The notes: generated by a model not told the origin, from the sequence alone. A stretch of 64,000 nucleotides of DNA from Opitutaceae bacterium (GCA_027490995.1 JAIXWY010000003.1:124001-188000), one strand, 5' to 3'; counted from the first letter of the stretch, positions 23,971-34,786 are shown. Numbers and translations are program-made.

Positions 23971-26900
23971 TCACGAAGCGAGTGCGGGGGCCGGCGTCTT
24001 TGGGCGGCGTCCCCGCAGGCGGTCGATCCACAGGTAGACCACCGGCACGGAGAACAGGGTGAGAATCTGGCTGACCACGAGGCCGCCGGCGATCGTCAAC
24101 CCCAGCGGACGCCGCAGTTCGACACCCTCCCCGGCGGCGAAGATCAGCGGCAGGGCCCCGAGAATCGCCGCGAGATTGGTCATCAGGATCGGCCGTAGCC
24201 GTACGAGTGCGGCCTCGCGGATTGCCGCCCTCGCGCTGAGTCTGCCGTTCCGCTCGCGGTCGAGCGCCACGTCGATCATCAGGATCGCGTTCTTCATCAC
24301 GATCCCGATCAGGAGGAACAGGCCGAGCAACGCGATCAGCGTGAACTCGGTCCCGGTGAGGCGCAGTGCCAGCAGCGCGCCGAGTCCGGCCGACGGGAGG
24401 GTGGAAAGGATCGTCAGGGGATGCAGCGTGCTCTCGTACAAGATCCCGAGGACGAGGTAGACGGCCACCAGGACGCCGAGGATGAGCAAGGGCTGGCTCT
24501 GCTGGGAGCGCTGGAACGTCTGGGCGGAGCCCCCGAGGCGGGCTTGGACCTCGGTCGGAAGAAGAATCCGGGCCAGCGCTCCGTCGATCGCGGTCAGGGC
24601 CTGTTCAAGGGAGACCTCTGGAGCGAGCGAGAATCCAACCCCTTCCGATGCGAACTGTGCGGTGTGTCGGACGCGATCGTCGATCAAGGCAAAGTCGTAG
24701 CGGGCGAAAGCGGAGAGCGGTACGCGGCGCCCGCCGGCGCCGATCACTTGGACCTGATCCAGCACCGTGGGATCCTGCGTGTACTGCGGCTCCAGCTCCA
24801 TCACGACCCGGTACTGATTGAGGCGATCGTAGAGGGTCGAGACCTGCCGCTGGCTGAACGAGCTGTTCAGCACCTGAGTGACCATCCGCATGTCCACGCC
24901 CAGCCGCTGGGCGGCCTCCCGGTCGATGTGCAGCCGCACCTGCTGCGTCCCGGCGTCCGACGGGGCGTCGACGTCCACCAACTCGGGCAATTCAAGCAGG
25001 GCGCGGGAGACGCGCGGCGACCACCGGCGCAGAGTATCGAGTTCCGCCGAGAGCAGGTTGATCTCATAGGATCCGCCATCGGACATCCGCGGCGCATCGA
25101 GATCTTGGGCGACGCTCAGCCACATCATGCCGCCGGGAACGTTCGGGAGCTGTGCTCGGATGCGATTGACGACCTCGCTGGCGGACACCCCTCGCTCCGC
25201 CAGCGGCTTGAGCCGGATCATGATGCGCGAGTTGCTCGTGCCGGATTGGCCCCCGCTGAAGCCGATCACGTCGGCCACCGCAGGGTCGGACAAGATGAGC
25301 TTCCGGTACGACTCGATCTTTGGCTGCATCAGCTGGTACGAGAACGCATCATCGCCCCGGATGAACCCTTGGATCTGGCCGGTGTCCTGCTGCGGCAGAA
25401 ATCCCTTCGGGATGGTGACGTACAGCGAGATATTGAGCGCGATCGTCCCGACGAGGATGACCAAGGTGAGCGTGTCGTGGCGCAGCGTCCAGTCGAGGGC
25501 CTTGCCGTATCCGTTCTGCAATGACGCAAACGCAGAAGTCGTCGCCCGGGCGAGCGCGCTGGGCGGCTTCGCGTCGCGTCGTGGTAGCCAGCGCGCGCAG
25601 AGGCTGGGGGTGAGCGTGAGTGAGACGACGAGGGAGACCAGCATGGCCGCGGCCAAGGTGATGGAGAACTCGCGGAACAGCCGTTCGACCAAGCCGCCCA
25701 TGAACAGGATCGAGACGAACACCACGACCAGCGAGAGATTCATCGCGAGGAGGGTGAATCCGACCTCGCGGGCGCCGCGGTAGGTGGCGCGCAGGGGCGA
25801 GTCGCCCCGCTCGATCCGGCGCGAGATCGTCTCCAGCACCACGATGGCGTCGTCGACCACCAGTCCGGCGGCGACGACCAGCGCCATCAGCGAGAGATTG
25901 TTCAGCGAGAACCCATACAGGTACATGATCCCGAACGTGCCGATCAGGGAGACGGGGATGGCCAGACTCGGAATCACCGCGGCGCGAGCGCTGCCGAGGA
26001 ACAGGAAGACGACGAGCATCACCAGCCCCGCCGAGAGAATCAGGGTGGTGCGGGCCTCGGCGAGCGAGGCACGGATCCCAGGTGAGCGGTCCATCACGAC
26101 CGCGAGCGACGCATCGGCCGGCACGAGCGCCCGCAGGTAGGGGAGTTGGGCGTTGATCGCGTCGATCGTGGCTACGATGTTCGCGCCCGGCTGGCGACTG
26201 ACCATCAGTACGACGGCGGGCTGGTCGTTGTGAAATCCGCTGCTGTAACGATCCTCGACGGAATCGGTGACGCGGGCGACGTCGCCCAGCCGCACGGCGG
26301 CCCCGTCGCGGTACCGGATGATCAGAGGCAGGTAATCCGCGGCGCGCCGCAGCTGGCCGCTGGTTTGAATCTGCCAGCGCCGGTCGTCCGACTCAATGCT
26401 GCCGCGAGGGGTGACGGCGTTGGTGGCGCTGATGGCGCGGCGCACTTCGTCGAGGGCGATCCCGTGGTGGGCGAGGGCGTTGGGGTTGAGTTGGACCCGG
26501 ACGGCGGGGAGGGAGCTGCCGCCGACGGAGACCTCGCCGACTCCGGGGATCTGCGAGAGCTTCTGGGCGAGGAGGGTGGCCGCGAGGTCGTACAGCTTCC
26601 CCGGGGCTAAATTGGGCGAGCTCAAGGCCAGCGCCATGATGGGCGCCTGCGACGGGTTGACTTTGCGGAAGCTCGGATTGCCCGGCATCCCGGCGGGCAG
26701 TTGCCCGCGGGCGGCGTTGATCGCGGCCTGCACGTCACGCGCGGCGTCGTCGATGTTTCGGTTGAGCGCGAATTCCAGCGTGATGCCGGTGGAGCCCTGC
26801 CGGCTGCTCGAAGAAATAGCCGTGACGCCCGCGATGCTACCGAGCGCGCGTTCCAGTGGCGTAGCCACGCTCGCCGCGATCGTCTCCGGGCTCGCGCCCG

Positions 26901-27054
26901 GCAGCGAAGCGTTCACCTGGATCGTTGGGAAATCGACCTGCGGTAGCGGCGCCACCGGCAGCAGGCCATACGCGAGCGCCCCCGCGAGCACCAAGGCGGT
27001 GGCGAGCAGGGCGCTCGCCACGGGCCGACGGATGAACGGTCGGGAAAGGTTCAT
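23971..27054 (-). CDS. mdtC: RND efflux permease, MdtC-like
   Basis: Inner-membrane proton-driven multidrug efflux permease of the HAE1/AcrB family, 1027 residues. Twelve helices and two large periplasmic loops are apparent; starts MNLSRPFIRRPVASALL, and carries GLVVDDAIVVLE in helix 4 with the two adjacent proton-relay aspartates. LVLGILYESTLHPLTIL precedes the C-terminal helix bundle, and GIVMKNAILMIDVA is the conserved second-half motif. It follows the MdtB-like gene by nine bases. Two non-identical permeases behind one adaptor is the mdtABC arrangement, in which B and C form a mixed trimer; assignment of B versus C is by order. Confidence 0.9.
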   Translation of the reverse strand: MNLSRPFIRRPVASALLATALVLAGALAYGLLPVAPLPQVDFPTIQVNASLPGASPETIAASVATPLERALGSIAGVTAISSSSRQGSTGITLEFALNRNIDDAARDVQAAINAARGQLPAGMPGNPSFRKVNPSQAPIMALALSSPNLAPGKLYDLAATLLAQKLSQIPGVGEVSVGGSSLPAVRVQLNPNALAHHGIALDEVRRAISATNAVTPRGSIESDDRRWQIQTSGQLRRAADYLPLIIRYRDGAAVRLGDVARVTDSVEDRYSSGFHNDQPAVVLMVSRQPGANIVATIDAINAQLPYLRALVPADASLAVVMDRSPGIRASLAEARTTLILSAGLVMLVVFLFLGSARAAVIPSLAIPVSLIGTFGIMYLYGFSLNNLSLMALVVAAGLVVDDAIVVLETISRRIERGDSPLRATYRGAREVGFTLLAMNLSLVVVFVSILFMGGLVERLFREFSITLAAAMLVSLVVSLTLTPSLCARWLPRRDAKPPSALARATTSAFASLQNGYGKALDWTLRHDTLTLVILVGTIALNISLYVTIPKGFLPQQDTGQIQGFIRGDDAFSYQLMQPKIESYRKLILSDPAVADVIGFSGGQSGTSNSRIMIRLKPLAERGVSASEVVNRIRAQLPNVPGGMMWLSVAQDLDAPRMSDGGSYEINLLSAELDTLRRWSPRVSRALLELPELVDVDAPSDAGTQQVRLHIDREAAQRLGVDMRMVTQVLNSSFSQRQVSTLYDRLNQYRVVMELEPQYTQDPTVLDQVQVIGAGGRRVPLSAFARYDFALIDDRVRHTAQFASEGVGFSLAPEVSLEQALTAIDGALARILLPTEVQARLGGSAQTFQRSQQSQPLLILGVLVAVYLVLGILYESTLHPLTILSTLPSAGLGALLALRLTGTEFTLIALLGLFLLIGIVMKNAILMIDVALDRERNGRLSARAAIREAALVRLRPILMTNLAAILGALPLIFAAGEGVELRRPLGLTIAGGLVVSQILTLFSVPVVYLWIDRLRGRRPKTPAPALAS

Positions 27055-27063
27055 CGGGGTCGA

Positions 27064-30000
27064 TCAGACCGGCGTGGCCGTGGCGGCCGCGGCCCGCTGG
27101 CGCGGCCGACGGCGCTGGGTCAGCCGGTCGAACGCGAGGTAAACGACTGGCGTGGTGAACAAGGTGAGCACTTGGCTGACGACCAAGCCACCCACCATCA
27201 CCAAGCCGAGCGGCTGGCGCAGTTCGGCGCCCGAGCCCGACGCGAACATCAGCGGCAGCGCGCCGAAGAGCGCCGCGAGCGTAGTCATGAGGATCGGCCG
27301 GAAACGCAGCCGGGCCGCCTCCCGGATGGCTTCGCGCGGCGATAGACCCTGGTGCCGCTCGGCCTCAAGCGCGAAGTCCACCATCATGATGCCGTTCTTC
27401 TTCACGAGGCCGATGAGCAGGATGATTCCGATCACGGCGATCATGTCCAACGGACGACCCGTGAGGTGCAGCGCGAGCAGCGCTCCAACGGCTGCCGAGG
27501 GCAGGGTGGAAAGGATCGTGATCGGATGAATCGTGCTCTCGTAGAGTACCCCCAGCACGAGGTACATGGTCACCACGGCGGCGAGCACGAGAAAGAGCGT
27601 GCTGGAGAGCGACGACCGGAAGGCGTGTGCCGCACCCTGAAACGTGAGCTCGATCGCTGGCGGCAACGGCGCGGCGGCGGCCGTGCGCTCGATCGCCTCC
27701 ACCGCCGCACCCAGCGCCACCCCGGGGGCAAGGTTGAACGAGACGGTGATCGCCGGGAACTGCCCGACGTGGTTGATCACCAGCGTGGCGGACCCCTCGC
27801 GCACCTGCGCGACACTCGCGAGCGGAACCGGCTTCCCGGCGCTGCTATTGACGTAGAGCTGTTCCAGCGCTGCGGGGCCCTGGGCAAGCCGCGGATCCAC
27901 CTCCAGCACCACCCGGTACTGGCTCGCCTGCGTGAAGAGCGTCGAAATCTGCCGCTGCCCGTAAGCATTGTAGAGCGCATCACCGATGTCGGCCACGCTG
28001 ACCCCGAGGCGGCTCGCCGCATCGCGGTCGATCTCGACGAAGGCCTGCAGCCCTCGCGTCTGTTGATCGCTCGCCACGTCAGCCAGCTCCGGCTGCGCTT
28101 GCAGGAGGGAGATGAACTCGGGTACCCACGACTCCAGCAACGCACCATCCGGCGAGGTGAGCGTGAATTGGAACTGCGTCCGGCTCACCCGGTCCTCGAT
28201 CGATAGCTCCTGCACCGGCTGGAGGTACAGCGTGATGCCCGGCACGCTCCGCGCCGAGTCCAGCAGCCGCGCGATGATCGCCGGAGCCCGCTCCCGCCGT
28301 TCTCCGTGCGGGCGGAGGTTGATCAGCATGCGTCCGCTATTGAGCGTGGTGTTGGTGCCGTCGACGCCGATGAACGAGGACAGGCTCACCACGGCGGGAT
28401 CCGCCAGGATCCGCTCCGCCAGCGCCTGCTGCCGCTCGGCCATCGCGGCGAACGAGACGGTCTGCGGCGCCTCCGTCACGGCTTGCAGCACCGCGTTGTC
28501 CTGCACGGGGAAGAAGCCCTTCGGCGTCGTAACGTAAAGCGCTGCGGTGAGCAGCAACGTCCCCACCGTCACCGCCAGCGTCATCCTCTGGCGGTCCAGC
28601 ACCCAGTCGAGCCCACGCAGGTACTGCGCGATCACGCGATCGAGGAAACCGGGCGCCCCGTGCCCGTGGCCCTTCGCGGCCGGCGGCGGCAGCAGACGGG
28701 CGCCCATCATCGGCGTCAGCGTGAGCGACACCACCAACGAGATCATGATCGCAACTGCGAGCGTGATCGCGAACTCGTGGAAGAGCCGGCCGACGACGTC
28801 GCCCATGAAGAGCAGCGGGATCAGCACCGCGATGAGCGAGATGGTCAGCGACACCAGCGTGAAGCCGATCTGCGAAGCGCCGCGCAGGGCCGCGTCCATC
28901 GGCGCGAGACCCTCCTCGCGGTAACGCGCGATGTTCTCCAGCATCACGATCGCATCGTCCACCACGAAGCCGGTCGCGATGGTGAGCGCCATCAGCGTGA
29001 GCAGGTTCAGCGAGAAACCGGCGAGATGCATCACGCCGAACGTGCCCACGAGCGACAGCGGCACGACGATGGAGGGAATGAGCGTCGCAGCGGGATCGCG
29101 CAGGAAGAGGAACGTCACCAGGACCACGAGCCCAATCGCGAAGAGCAGCTCATGCTGCACATCGCGGACGGAGGCGCGGATGCTCTGCGTGCGGTCGGTG
29201 AGCACGGTGAGTTCGACCGCCGCGGGCAGGCTCGATTCCAGCTGCGGCAAGAGCGCGCGCACGCGGTCGACCACCTCGATCACGTTCGCGCCTGGCTGAC
29301 GCTGCACGTTGATCAGCACCGCGGGCAGACGGTCCGCCCAGGCGGCGAGCCGACGGTCCTCGGCCGCGTTGATCACCTGGGCGACGTCGCCCAGCCGCAG
29401 CGGCGCGCCGTCGCGCCAGGCGATGATCAGCTGGCGGTACTCCTCGACGGAGCGCAGCTGGTCGTTCGCGTCCATCAGGATGCTGCGCGTCGGACCGTCG
29501 AAGTTACCCTTTGGCTGGTTGACGCTGGCGGCGTTGATCGCGGCGCGGATGTCGGCGAGTTCAAGGCCGCGGGCGGCGAGTTCGGACGGATTGACCTGCA
29601 CCCGCACGGCCGGCCGCTGGCCGCCCGCGAGGCTCACCATGCCCACGCCGGGAACCTGGGCGAGTTTCTGGGCGACGCGCGTATCGACGAGATCGTGCAC
29701 CTCGGGTAGCGGCAGGCTGGCCGAAGTGACCGCGAGGGTGATGATCGGCGTGTCGGCGGGATTAACCTTTCGGTAGATGGGGGGAGCCGGCAGATCGTTC
29801 GGCAGCAGATTGCTCGCGGCATTGATCGCAGCCTGCACCTCCTGTTCCGCCACGCCGAGCGAGACTTCGAGGGAAAACTGCAGCGTGATGACCGAGGCGC
29901 CGCTCGCACTCGTAGAGGACATTTGGTTCACCCCGGGGATCTGCCCGAGCCGCCGCTCGAGCGGGGCGGTGATCGCGCTGGAGGTGACCTCCGGACTGGC

Positions 30001-30159
30001 GCCCGGGTAAAACGTGAAGACTTGGATCGTCGGGTAATCCACCTCGGGCAGCGCCGCGACCGGCAGTAGCCGGTACGCGAGAATACCCGACAACAGGAGG
30101 GCCACCATCAGCAGCGTGGTGGCGACGGGGCGGAGGATGAATGGCCGCGACGGATTCAT
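27064..30159 (-). CDS. mdtB: RND efflux permease, MdtB-like
   Basis: 1031-residue HAE1/AcrB-type permease. N-terminal [18 protein letters not shown] with [12 protein letters not shown], helix 4 [14 protein letters not shown] with the paired Asp residues, and the second-half motif [14 protein letters not shown]. The lysine pair in that last motif is typical of MdtB-type subunits. The first four bases overlap the adaptor stop (ATGA at 30156-30159 read on the minus strand), so translation is coupled. Forms, with the adaptor and the next permease, a tripartite efflux pump; the outer-membrane channel is not in this window. Confidence 0.9.
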   Translation of the reverse strand: MNPSRPFILRPVATTLLMVALLLSGILAYRLLPVAALPEVDYPTIQVFTFYPGASPEVTSSAITAPLERRLGQIPGVNQMSSTSASGASVITLQFSLEVSLGVAEQEVQAAINAASNLLPNDLPAPPIYRKVNPADTPIITLAVTSASLPLPEVHDLVDTRVAQKLAQVPGVGMVSLAGGQRPAVRVQVNPSELAARGLELADIRAAINAASVNQPKGNFDGPTRSILMDANDQLRSVEEYRQLIIAWRDGAPLRLGDVAQVINAAEDRRLAAWADRLPAVLINVQRQPGANVIEVVDRVRALLPQLESSLPAAVELTVLTDRTQSIRASVRDVQHELLFAIGLVVLVTFLFLRDPAATLIPSIVVPLSLVGTFGVMHLAGFSLNLLTLMALTIATGFVVDDAIVMLENIARYREEGLAPMDAALRGASQIGFTLVSLTISLIAVLIPLLFMGDVVGRLFHEFAITLAVAIMISLVVSLTLTPMMGARLLPPPAAKGHGHGAPGFLDRVIAQYLRGLDWVLDRQRMTLAVTVGTLLLTAALYVTTPKGFFPVQDNAVLQAVTEAPQTVSFAAMAERQQALAERILADPAVVSLSSFIGVDGTNTTLNSGRMLINLRPHGERRERAPAIIARLLDSARSVPGITLYLQPVQELSIEDRVSRTQFQFTLTSPDGALLESWVPEFISLLQAQPELADVASDQQTRGLQAFVEIDRDAASRLGVSVADIGDALYNAYGQRQISTLFTQASQYRVVLEVDPRLAQGPAALEQLYVNSSAGKPVPLASVAQVREGSATLVINHVGQFPAITVSFNLAPGVALGAAVEAIERTAAAAPLPPAIELTFQGAAHAFRSSLSSTLFLVLAAVVTMYLVLGVLYESTIHPITILSTLPSAAVGALLALHLTGRPLDMIAVIGIILLIGLVKKNGIMMVDFALEAERHQGLSPREAIREAARLRFRPILMTTLAALFGALPLMFASGSGAELRQPLGLVMVGGLVVSQVLTLFTTPVVYLAFDRLTQRRRPRQRAAAATATPV

Positions 30160-31394
30160 CGGCCCTTGTTTCCAGGGCGGCCGCCGGGGCTGGACTTCGT
30201 GGCGGGTTCGCCCGCGGGAGCGGTCGGCGCCGACTCGTCGACCAACGTGACCAAGCGGCCGTCGCGTAGACGATCGAGTCCCTCCAGCACGACCCGCTCT
30301 CCTGCCTGGATGCCAGACGTGATGGTTTGCAGCGCGGCGTTGGCGGGTCCGAGGACCACGTCGCGGACCTTGGCCTCGCTGCGCTCATTGACGACGTAGA
30401 CGTAGGTGCCACGCGAACCGAACTGGACGGCGGCGGACGGAATGACGATTGCGCCGGGCAACGTCAGCACGCGCAGCCGCACGTTGACGAACTGGTTCGG
30501 GAAGAGCCGGTCGTCGGCGTTGGCGAACTCGGCGCGGAGTCGGAGCGTGCCTGTCGCGACGTTGATCTGGTTGTCGACCGTGCGTAGCGACCCCGTCGCG
30601 AGGAGGCTGCGCTCGTTGCGGTCCCACGCCTCGACCACGAGTGCGTGGCCCGCGCGCAGGCCGTCGAGCACCTGCTGGAGATCGGTTTCCGGGACCGTGA
30701 ATAGGACAGAGATCGGCGCGGTCTGCGTGATCACGACCAGCCCGTTCGAGTCGCCGGCGCGGATAAGGTTGCCCGGGTCGACCTGGCGGAGGCCGAGCCG
30801 GCCCGAGATGGGGGCTTCGATCCGCGTGTAGCTCAATTCGAGCCGGGCGGTTTCGACCTGAGCTTGAGTGGCCGCAAGGGCACCTTCGCGAGACGCCACG
30901 AGGGCCTGCTGCAACTCGAGTTCCTGACGCGTGATGAGATTCTGGGCGAAGAGCTGCTCGAAGCGCTGCAGATCGCTGCGCGCCGTCTGCACTTGGGCGG
31001 CGTTCTGCTGCTGCTGCCCCTCGGTCTGCGCAAGCCGGATCCGGTAGGGTGCCGGATCAATCTCGGCGAGCAGGTCGCCGCGCTCGACCCGCTGCCCCTC
31101 GGCAAACGCGATCCGCTGCAGTTGGCCGTCGACGCGGCTGCGTACCGTGACCGTGTTGAGCGGCGTGACCGTGCCGATGGACTTCAGGTAGACGGCGAAC
31201 GCCTCTTGGCGCGCCGCCTCCGCGCGGACCGGGACGGCCTGATTGCCCGCCTTTACGTTCCAACGATTGCGGTTGCCGGCGGACTGGGCTGGTCCGCGGG
31301 AGGCGGCGTACCAGACGCCGAGAGCAAGCATGAGAGCCACCGATCCGTAGATCAGCCAGCGACGGGAGGACGGGGGAGGGGAGGAGACGGACAT
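30156..31394 (-). CDS. mdtA: RND efflux periplasmic adaptor (membrane fusion protein), MdtA-like
   Basis: 412 residues. An N-terminal membrane anchor ([18 protein letters not shown]), then the HlyD/AcrA pattern: barrel-sandwich half ([20 protein letters not shown]), a coiled-coil hairpin ([20 protein letters not shown] through ARLELSYT), lipoyl-like return [19 protein letters not shown], beta barrel, and membrane-proximal domain. TRIEAPISG is diagnostic for the family. A Pro/Ala/Gly-rich basic C-terminal tail is extra. The ATG at 31394 is selected because the anchor helix starts 12 residues later; the frame is open further upstream but non-coding in character. Divergent from the TonB-dependent receptor. 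Confidence 0.92.
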   Translation of the reverse strand: MSVSSPPPSSRRWLIYGSVALMLALGVWYAASRGPAQSAGNRNRWNVKAGNQAVPVRAEAARQEAFAVYLKSIGTVTPLNTVTVRSRVDGQLQRIAFAEGQRVERGDLLAEIDPAPYRIRLAQTEGQQQQNAAQVQTARSDLQRFEQLFAQNLITRQELELQQALVASREGALAATQAQVETARLELSYTRIEAPISGRLGLRQVDPGNLIRAGDSNGLVVITQTAPISVLFTVPETDLQQVLDGLRAGHALVVEAWDRNERSLLATGSLRTVDNQINVATGTLRLRAEFANADDRLFPNQFVNVRLRVLTLPGAIVIPSAAVQFGSRGTYVYVVNERSEAKVRDVVLGPANAALQTITSGIQAGERVVLEGLDRLRDGRLVTLVDESAPTAPAGEPATKSSPGGRPGNKGR

Positions 31395-31668
31395 CGCGGA
31401 AAGAGGGTCAAAGCCCCGGGAGCGCACCGCTTCCCGGAACCCATCAGAAGAAGCGATGCAGCGTGGGAAACAAGGCAAGAGACGGAGGGATTTGGTGAAC
31501 AGTCTGAGACTAGAACGTGACGAATGCCGGCCTTGAGGCGGTGAGGACGGTGTGGGGAGGCGAACCCGTGGCCGGGGAGCGGGACGAGTCCAACCACGAC
31601 GGCGCCGCGACCACCGTCGTTGCTCGCGGGTTGAAACAGGGTGCGGCTGCCTCCAACGTACGGCTCTG

Positions 31669-33747
31669 ATGAACCGCGTGAGCCCCGCCCGGCTTTTTCC
31701 GTTGATCCTGCTGAGCATGATCCTGACCGACGGCACCGCGCGCGCGCAGGGGGAGCCGCCCGTTCGTCTTTCCGAAATCATCGTCACGCCCAGTCGCTTC
31801 GGGATCAGCGACGCCGTCGGCGCGCCGGCCGCCACGCTGACGGCGCAGGAACTGGCGGCGCGGCCGCAGGTCGGGGAGGACCTCTTCCGTGTGATTGCGC
31901 GGCTCCCCGGATTGGCGGCGGACGACTTCACGGCGCGCTTCTGGGTCCGCGGAGCCCCCAACGGGCAAGTCGCGGTACGACTCGATGGCCTCGATCTCGT
32001 GGAGCCCTTCCATCTTAAGGACATCGATGGCGCCCTCTCCATCGTCGACCTTCCGACCGTGCGTCGCCTCGACCTCTACACGGGTGGTTTCACGGCGGAC
32101 TACGGGGACCGGCTGGCCGGGGTGCTGGCGCTGGAGACGGCCACCGCTCCGACAGGTCCGGAGCGGACCTCCCTGGGCGTGAGCGCGACCAGCCTGCGGG
32201 TCTCGCACGCCGGACGAACGTCGGACGGCCGAGCGGAGTGGCGTCTGACGGCGCGGCGCGGCTACCCCGACCTCGCGTTGCGGTTGCGTGGCCGCGAGGA
32301 CGACATCTTTCCCCGCTACCACGACCTTGCGGTCAAGGCGGAGTGGGCGCTTGCACCCGGACAGCGCCTCTCGGTGCACGCCCTCCATGCCCTCGACACC
32401 CTGCGCTTCCAGGAGACGGGCGAACCCGCGCTTAACAGCCGCTACCGGAGTGACTCCGGGTGGATCCGCTGGCGCGGCGAGTGGAGCAGCGGACTCGTGG
32501 GCGAGACGGTGCTTGGGGCCTCGCGCCTCGGGTGGAACAGGCAGGGCGACGGATTCTTTGATCAGCGTCTGCGGCTCCTGCTGAACGACGATCGAGGCCT
32601 CACCCTCGGTATCCTGCGCAGCGATTGGTCCCGGCCCCTCTCGGAGCGAGTGTTCCTCCGTGCCGGCGCGGCCTTGCAGCGAGGAACGTCCGACTACGCG
32701 TACGGCCTCCTCAGGGAGGAGACCGTGATTCGTGAGGCGGCGCTGGTGACTGAGCGGAGGACGGAACAGGTGCGCCTGTCGCGGTCCGGCACGGGAGCCG
32801 CCCTCTTTGTGTCGCCCCGCGTGGCGCTCGCGCCCGGCTGGATCGCGGAAGCTGGATTGCGCGCGGAGTCCGCACCTGCGCGCCCCGGAGAGTGGGAGGC
32901 TCTCCCTCGCTTTAACCTCGCATGGAATGCCGCACCGCACACGACGCTCCGCGCCGCCTGGGGGCGGCATGCGCAGGCCCAGGGCCTGCATGAGCTCTCG
33001 GTGCCCGATGGCGAGCGCACCTTCGCGTCCGCCGAGCGGGCGGAGCATCGCGTGCTCGGCTTGGAACAGCGTCTCCCGAAAGGCCTGTTGCTGCGTGCTG
33101 AAATGTATCAGCGCAAAGGATACCAAAGGCGTCCGCGATGGGAGAACTTGGTCAGCCTCTATAACGTGTTCCCCGAAGTGCAGACCGATCGGATCCGCGT
33201 GGATCCTCAGGGGGACGATGCGCGCGGCCTCGAACTGCTGCTGGAAAGACGGGCTGGGGCCGACGTGGCCTGGGGGTGGTCGGCGGGCTATGCCTGGGCG
33301 CGGGCGGTGGAGCGCGTCGGCAATCGCGAGGTTCCGCGTGCCCGGGATCAGCGTCACACGCTGCAGATCGAACTGAATTATGCGCCGAACCCGCGGTGGA
33401 ACTGGAGTGCGGCGTGGCGGTATCACACGGGTTGGCCCACCACGGACGTGAGTTACGTCCTGGTGCCCCTAGCCAACGGCCGACGTGCCGTCCAACGCGT
33501 GCTCGGCGCACCCTACGCCGCGCGCCTGCCCGCGTACCACCGCCTGGACCTCCGCGTCACCCGGCGTTGGGCGCCGCGCTGGGGCGAGGTACGCGCGTTT
33601 CTCGATGTCTTTAACGCCTACGACCGCGTTAACCTGCTGGGCTACAACACCTCCCCGGTGGTGAGAGGGACCCAAGTGGAGGCCCGGCGCGAGGCCAAGG
33701 ACCTCCTCCCCTTTTTGCCCAGCGCGGGCATCGAGGTGAGTTTCTAG
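31669..33747 (+). CDS. TonB-dependent outer-membrane receptor
   Basis: 692 residues. Signal peptide with hydrophobic LFPLILLSMILTDGTARA. Plug domain follows: a VRLSEIIVTPSRFG TonB-box-like segment, then FRVIARLPGLAADD, FWVRGAPNGQVAVRLDGLDL and a YTGGFTADYGDRLAGVL strand. The rest is an aromatic-rich beta barrel ending in the outer-membrane signature ...GIEVSF with terminal Phe. Takes up a large or scarce ligand with TonB energy; the ligand cannot be read from sequence. The ATG at 31669 starts the signal peptide. It is divergent from the MdtABC-type pump (274 bases between starts) and stands alone; no TonB/ExbBD is nearby. Confidence 0.88.
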   Translation: MNRVSPARLFPLILLSMILTDGTARAQGEPPVRLSEIIVTPSRFGISDAVGAPAATLTAQELAARPQVGEDLFRVIARLPGLAADDFTARFWVRGAPNGQVAVRLDGLDLVEPFHLKDIDGALSIVDLPTVRRLDLYTGGFTADYGDRLAGVLALETATAPTGPERTSLGVSATSLRVSHAGRTSDGRAEWRLTARRGYPDLALRLRGREDDIFPRYHDLAVKAEWALAPGQRLSVHALHALDTLRFQETGEPALNSRYRSDSGWIRWRGEWSSGLVGETVLGASRLGWNRQGDGFFDQRLRLLLNDDRGLTLGILRSDWSRPLSERVFLRAGAALQRGTSDYAYGLLREETVIREAALVTERRTEQVRLSRSGTGAALFVSPRVALAPGWIAEAGLRAESAPARPGEWEALPRFNLAWNAAPHTTLRAAWGRHAQAQGLHELSVPDGERTFASAERAEHRVLGLEQRLPKGLLLRAEMYQRKGYQRRPRWENLVSLYNVFPEVQTDRIRVDPQGDDARGLELLLERRAGADVAWGWSAGYAWARAVERVGNREVPRARDQRHTLQIELNYAPNPRWNWSAAWRYHTGWPTTDVSYVLVPLANGRRAVQRVLGAPYAARLPAYHRLDLRVTRRWAPRWGEVRAFLDVFNAYDRVNLLGYNTSPVVRGTQVEARREAKDLLPFLPSAGIEVSF

Positions 33748-34278
33748 ACATCGGGGCACGCTGGAGTGATCCAACGCCCCGGCCCGGGGGAGGACGGGGG
33801 GGCGCGGCGGCCGAGCAGGACCCGTTGGCTAGTCCCCCCCCGGCCAACCCAGCCGGCCGCGCTGGCGTCGGTCGCGCGCGGTCCACAGAGTGTCCTAGAC
33901 GGCCCTTGAATGGCCTCGCTGACGCGAATCGCTGCTCATTGACCACACATAAGATTCATTATCACAGCGTATTGCGATCTAATGCGTTTTGATAGCGATA
34001 ATGCCGCGAGCGGGCGTATGCCGAGTCCCTGCGGCTGCGCTTACTGACCCTGGATTGCGGCGCGTTTGTCCGGCGAAGACCGGGTGAACGAGACAGATTC
34101 TGGAGAAGGGAGACTACGGTGACGGTGGGCCAGGCGTGGCGGGGCGTGGGGGGACGGGCGGCGGGGTGGCCGCGCTCGCGGGTGGCGGAGTGCGTGGAGC
34201 CACGGCTGGCGTCCCCGTGTGGTGAATAACGTGTGGGCAATTTCCCTGCCCAAACGCCGCCTCTGGCCTTGACCATGG
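33748..34278. other. Non-coding region upstream of the dcw cluster
   Basis: No credible gene. It contains a hairpin just after the receptor gene (33752-33781), a G/C-homopolymer-rich stretch (about 33776-33830), and an unusually A/T-rich patch (about 33940-34010) with a GATAAT hexamer at 33997-34002 that could be a distal promoter element. There is also an inverted repeat TGGGCA / TGCCCA at 34234-34252. The mraZ promoter and operator begin at its right end. An RNA gene cannot be excluded but is not recognisable. Confidence 0.5.
33752..33781 (+). terminator. Hairpin after the TonB-dependent receptor gene
   Basis: CGGGGC (33752-33757) pairs with GCCCCG (33776-33781), and TGGA pairs with TCCA inside it, four bases past the stop codon. 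No T-tract follows. Confidence 0.38.
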
Positions 34279-34298
34279 TGGGGCGGAATGGGTTTAAA
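34269..34298 (+). promoter_or_regulatory. Possible mraZ promoter
   Basis: TTGACC (34269-34274) and TTTAAA (34293-34298) are separated by 18 bases. The -10 match is imperfect (four of six). If real, transcription would begin near 34305, and the MraZ boxes at 34279-34313 would cover the core promoter. Confidence 0.33.
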
Positions 34299-34313
34299 TG
34301 GGGCGTTGTGGGA
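34279..34313 (+). promoter_or_regulatory. MraZ operator: four TGGGN boxes with 10-bp period
   Basis: TGGGG (34279-34283), TGGGT (34289-34293), TGGGG (34299-34303) and TGGGA (34309-34313) are each separated by exactly five bases. Tandem TGGGN boxes with 5-base spacers upstream of mraZ are the known binding site of the MraZ repressor of the dcw operon. The array ends 19 bases before the mraZ ATG. This strongly suggests autorepression of the whole division cluster. Confidence 0.85.
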
Positions 34314-34332
34314 CGGATCTCCCGTCCCGGCT

Positions 34333-34785
34333 ATGTCTTCGCCGGCTAAACCTTTCTACACGGGCCTCTTCAGGCACGCCTTGGACGACAAGAATCGCTT
34401 GACGATTCCGTCGGCGTGGCGGGCTGCGCACGTGGAGGGCGAGGTGTTCCTCGCGACGCCGCATCCGGATGGATACATTGCCGTGTTGCCGCCGGCGGAA
34501 GTGGAGAAGTTGCACGCGAAGATTGCGGCGATGGCGCTGTCGGATGGCGCGGCGCAGGACTTTGCGGCGCGGTTTTTTGCGGAGACGCAGACGCTGGCTT
34601 TCGACAAGGCGGGCCGCGTGATGGTGAACGCGGACTTGCTCGCGCGGGCTGGCATCGTGAAGGACGCGGTGCTTGTGGGATCGCTGACGAAGTTCAGCTT
34701 CTACAGCCCGGAGCGTTGGGAGCGGGTGAAGGATCGCACGGCGGGAGACAACTTCGGCGATCTCATGCGCCGTCTGGGAATCTGA
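34333..34785 (+). CDS. mraZ: Transcriptional regulator MraZ
   Basis: 150 residues, a double AbrB-like protein and first gene of the dcw cluster. It binds TGGGN repeats upstream of its own gene and represses the operon. Both conserved DxxxR motifs are seen: [13 protein letters not shown] near the N-terminus and [13 protein letters not shown] in the second half. The C-terminus has the typical W-x-R segment ([10 protein letters not shown]). The ATG at 34333 is chosen over an in-frame ATG at 34288, because the upstream one lies inside the operator boxes and would add a non-conserved leader. No Shine-Dalgarno precedes it. One base separates its stop from the rsmH start. Confidence 0.95.
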   Translation: MSSPAKPFYTGLFRHALDDKNRLTIPSAWRAAHVEGEVFLATPHPDGYIAVLPPAEVEKLHAKIAAMALSDGAAQDFAARFFAETQTLAFDKAGRVMVNADLLARAGIVKDAVLVGSLTKFSFYSPERWERVKDRTAGDNFGDLMRRLGI

Positions 34786-34786
34786 C

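Noticed and set aside
31510-33426. 638-codon minus-strand frame opposite the TonB-dependent receptor
   Set aside because: Antisense shadow; the plus strand shows signal peptide, plug and barrel features.
33940-34010. A/T-rich patch with GATAAT as the main dcw promoter
   Set aside because: It lies about 330 bases before mraZ, has no well-spaced -35, and is upstream of the MraZ boxes, which usually lie near the true promoter. Kept only as a remark.
34288-34332. Upstream ATG start for mraZ
   Set aside because: It lies inside the TGGGN operator array and adds a non-conserved 15-residue leader; the ATG at 34333 fits MraZ length and conservation.
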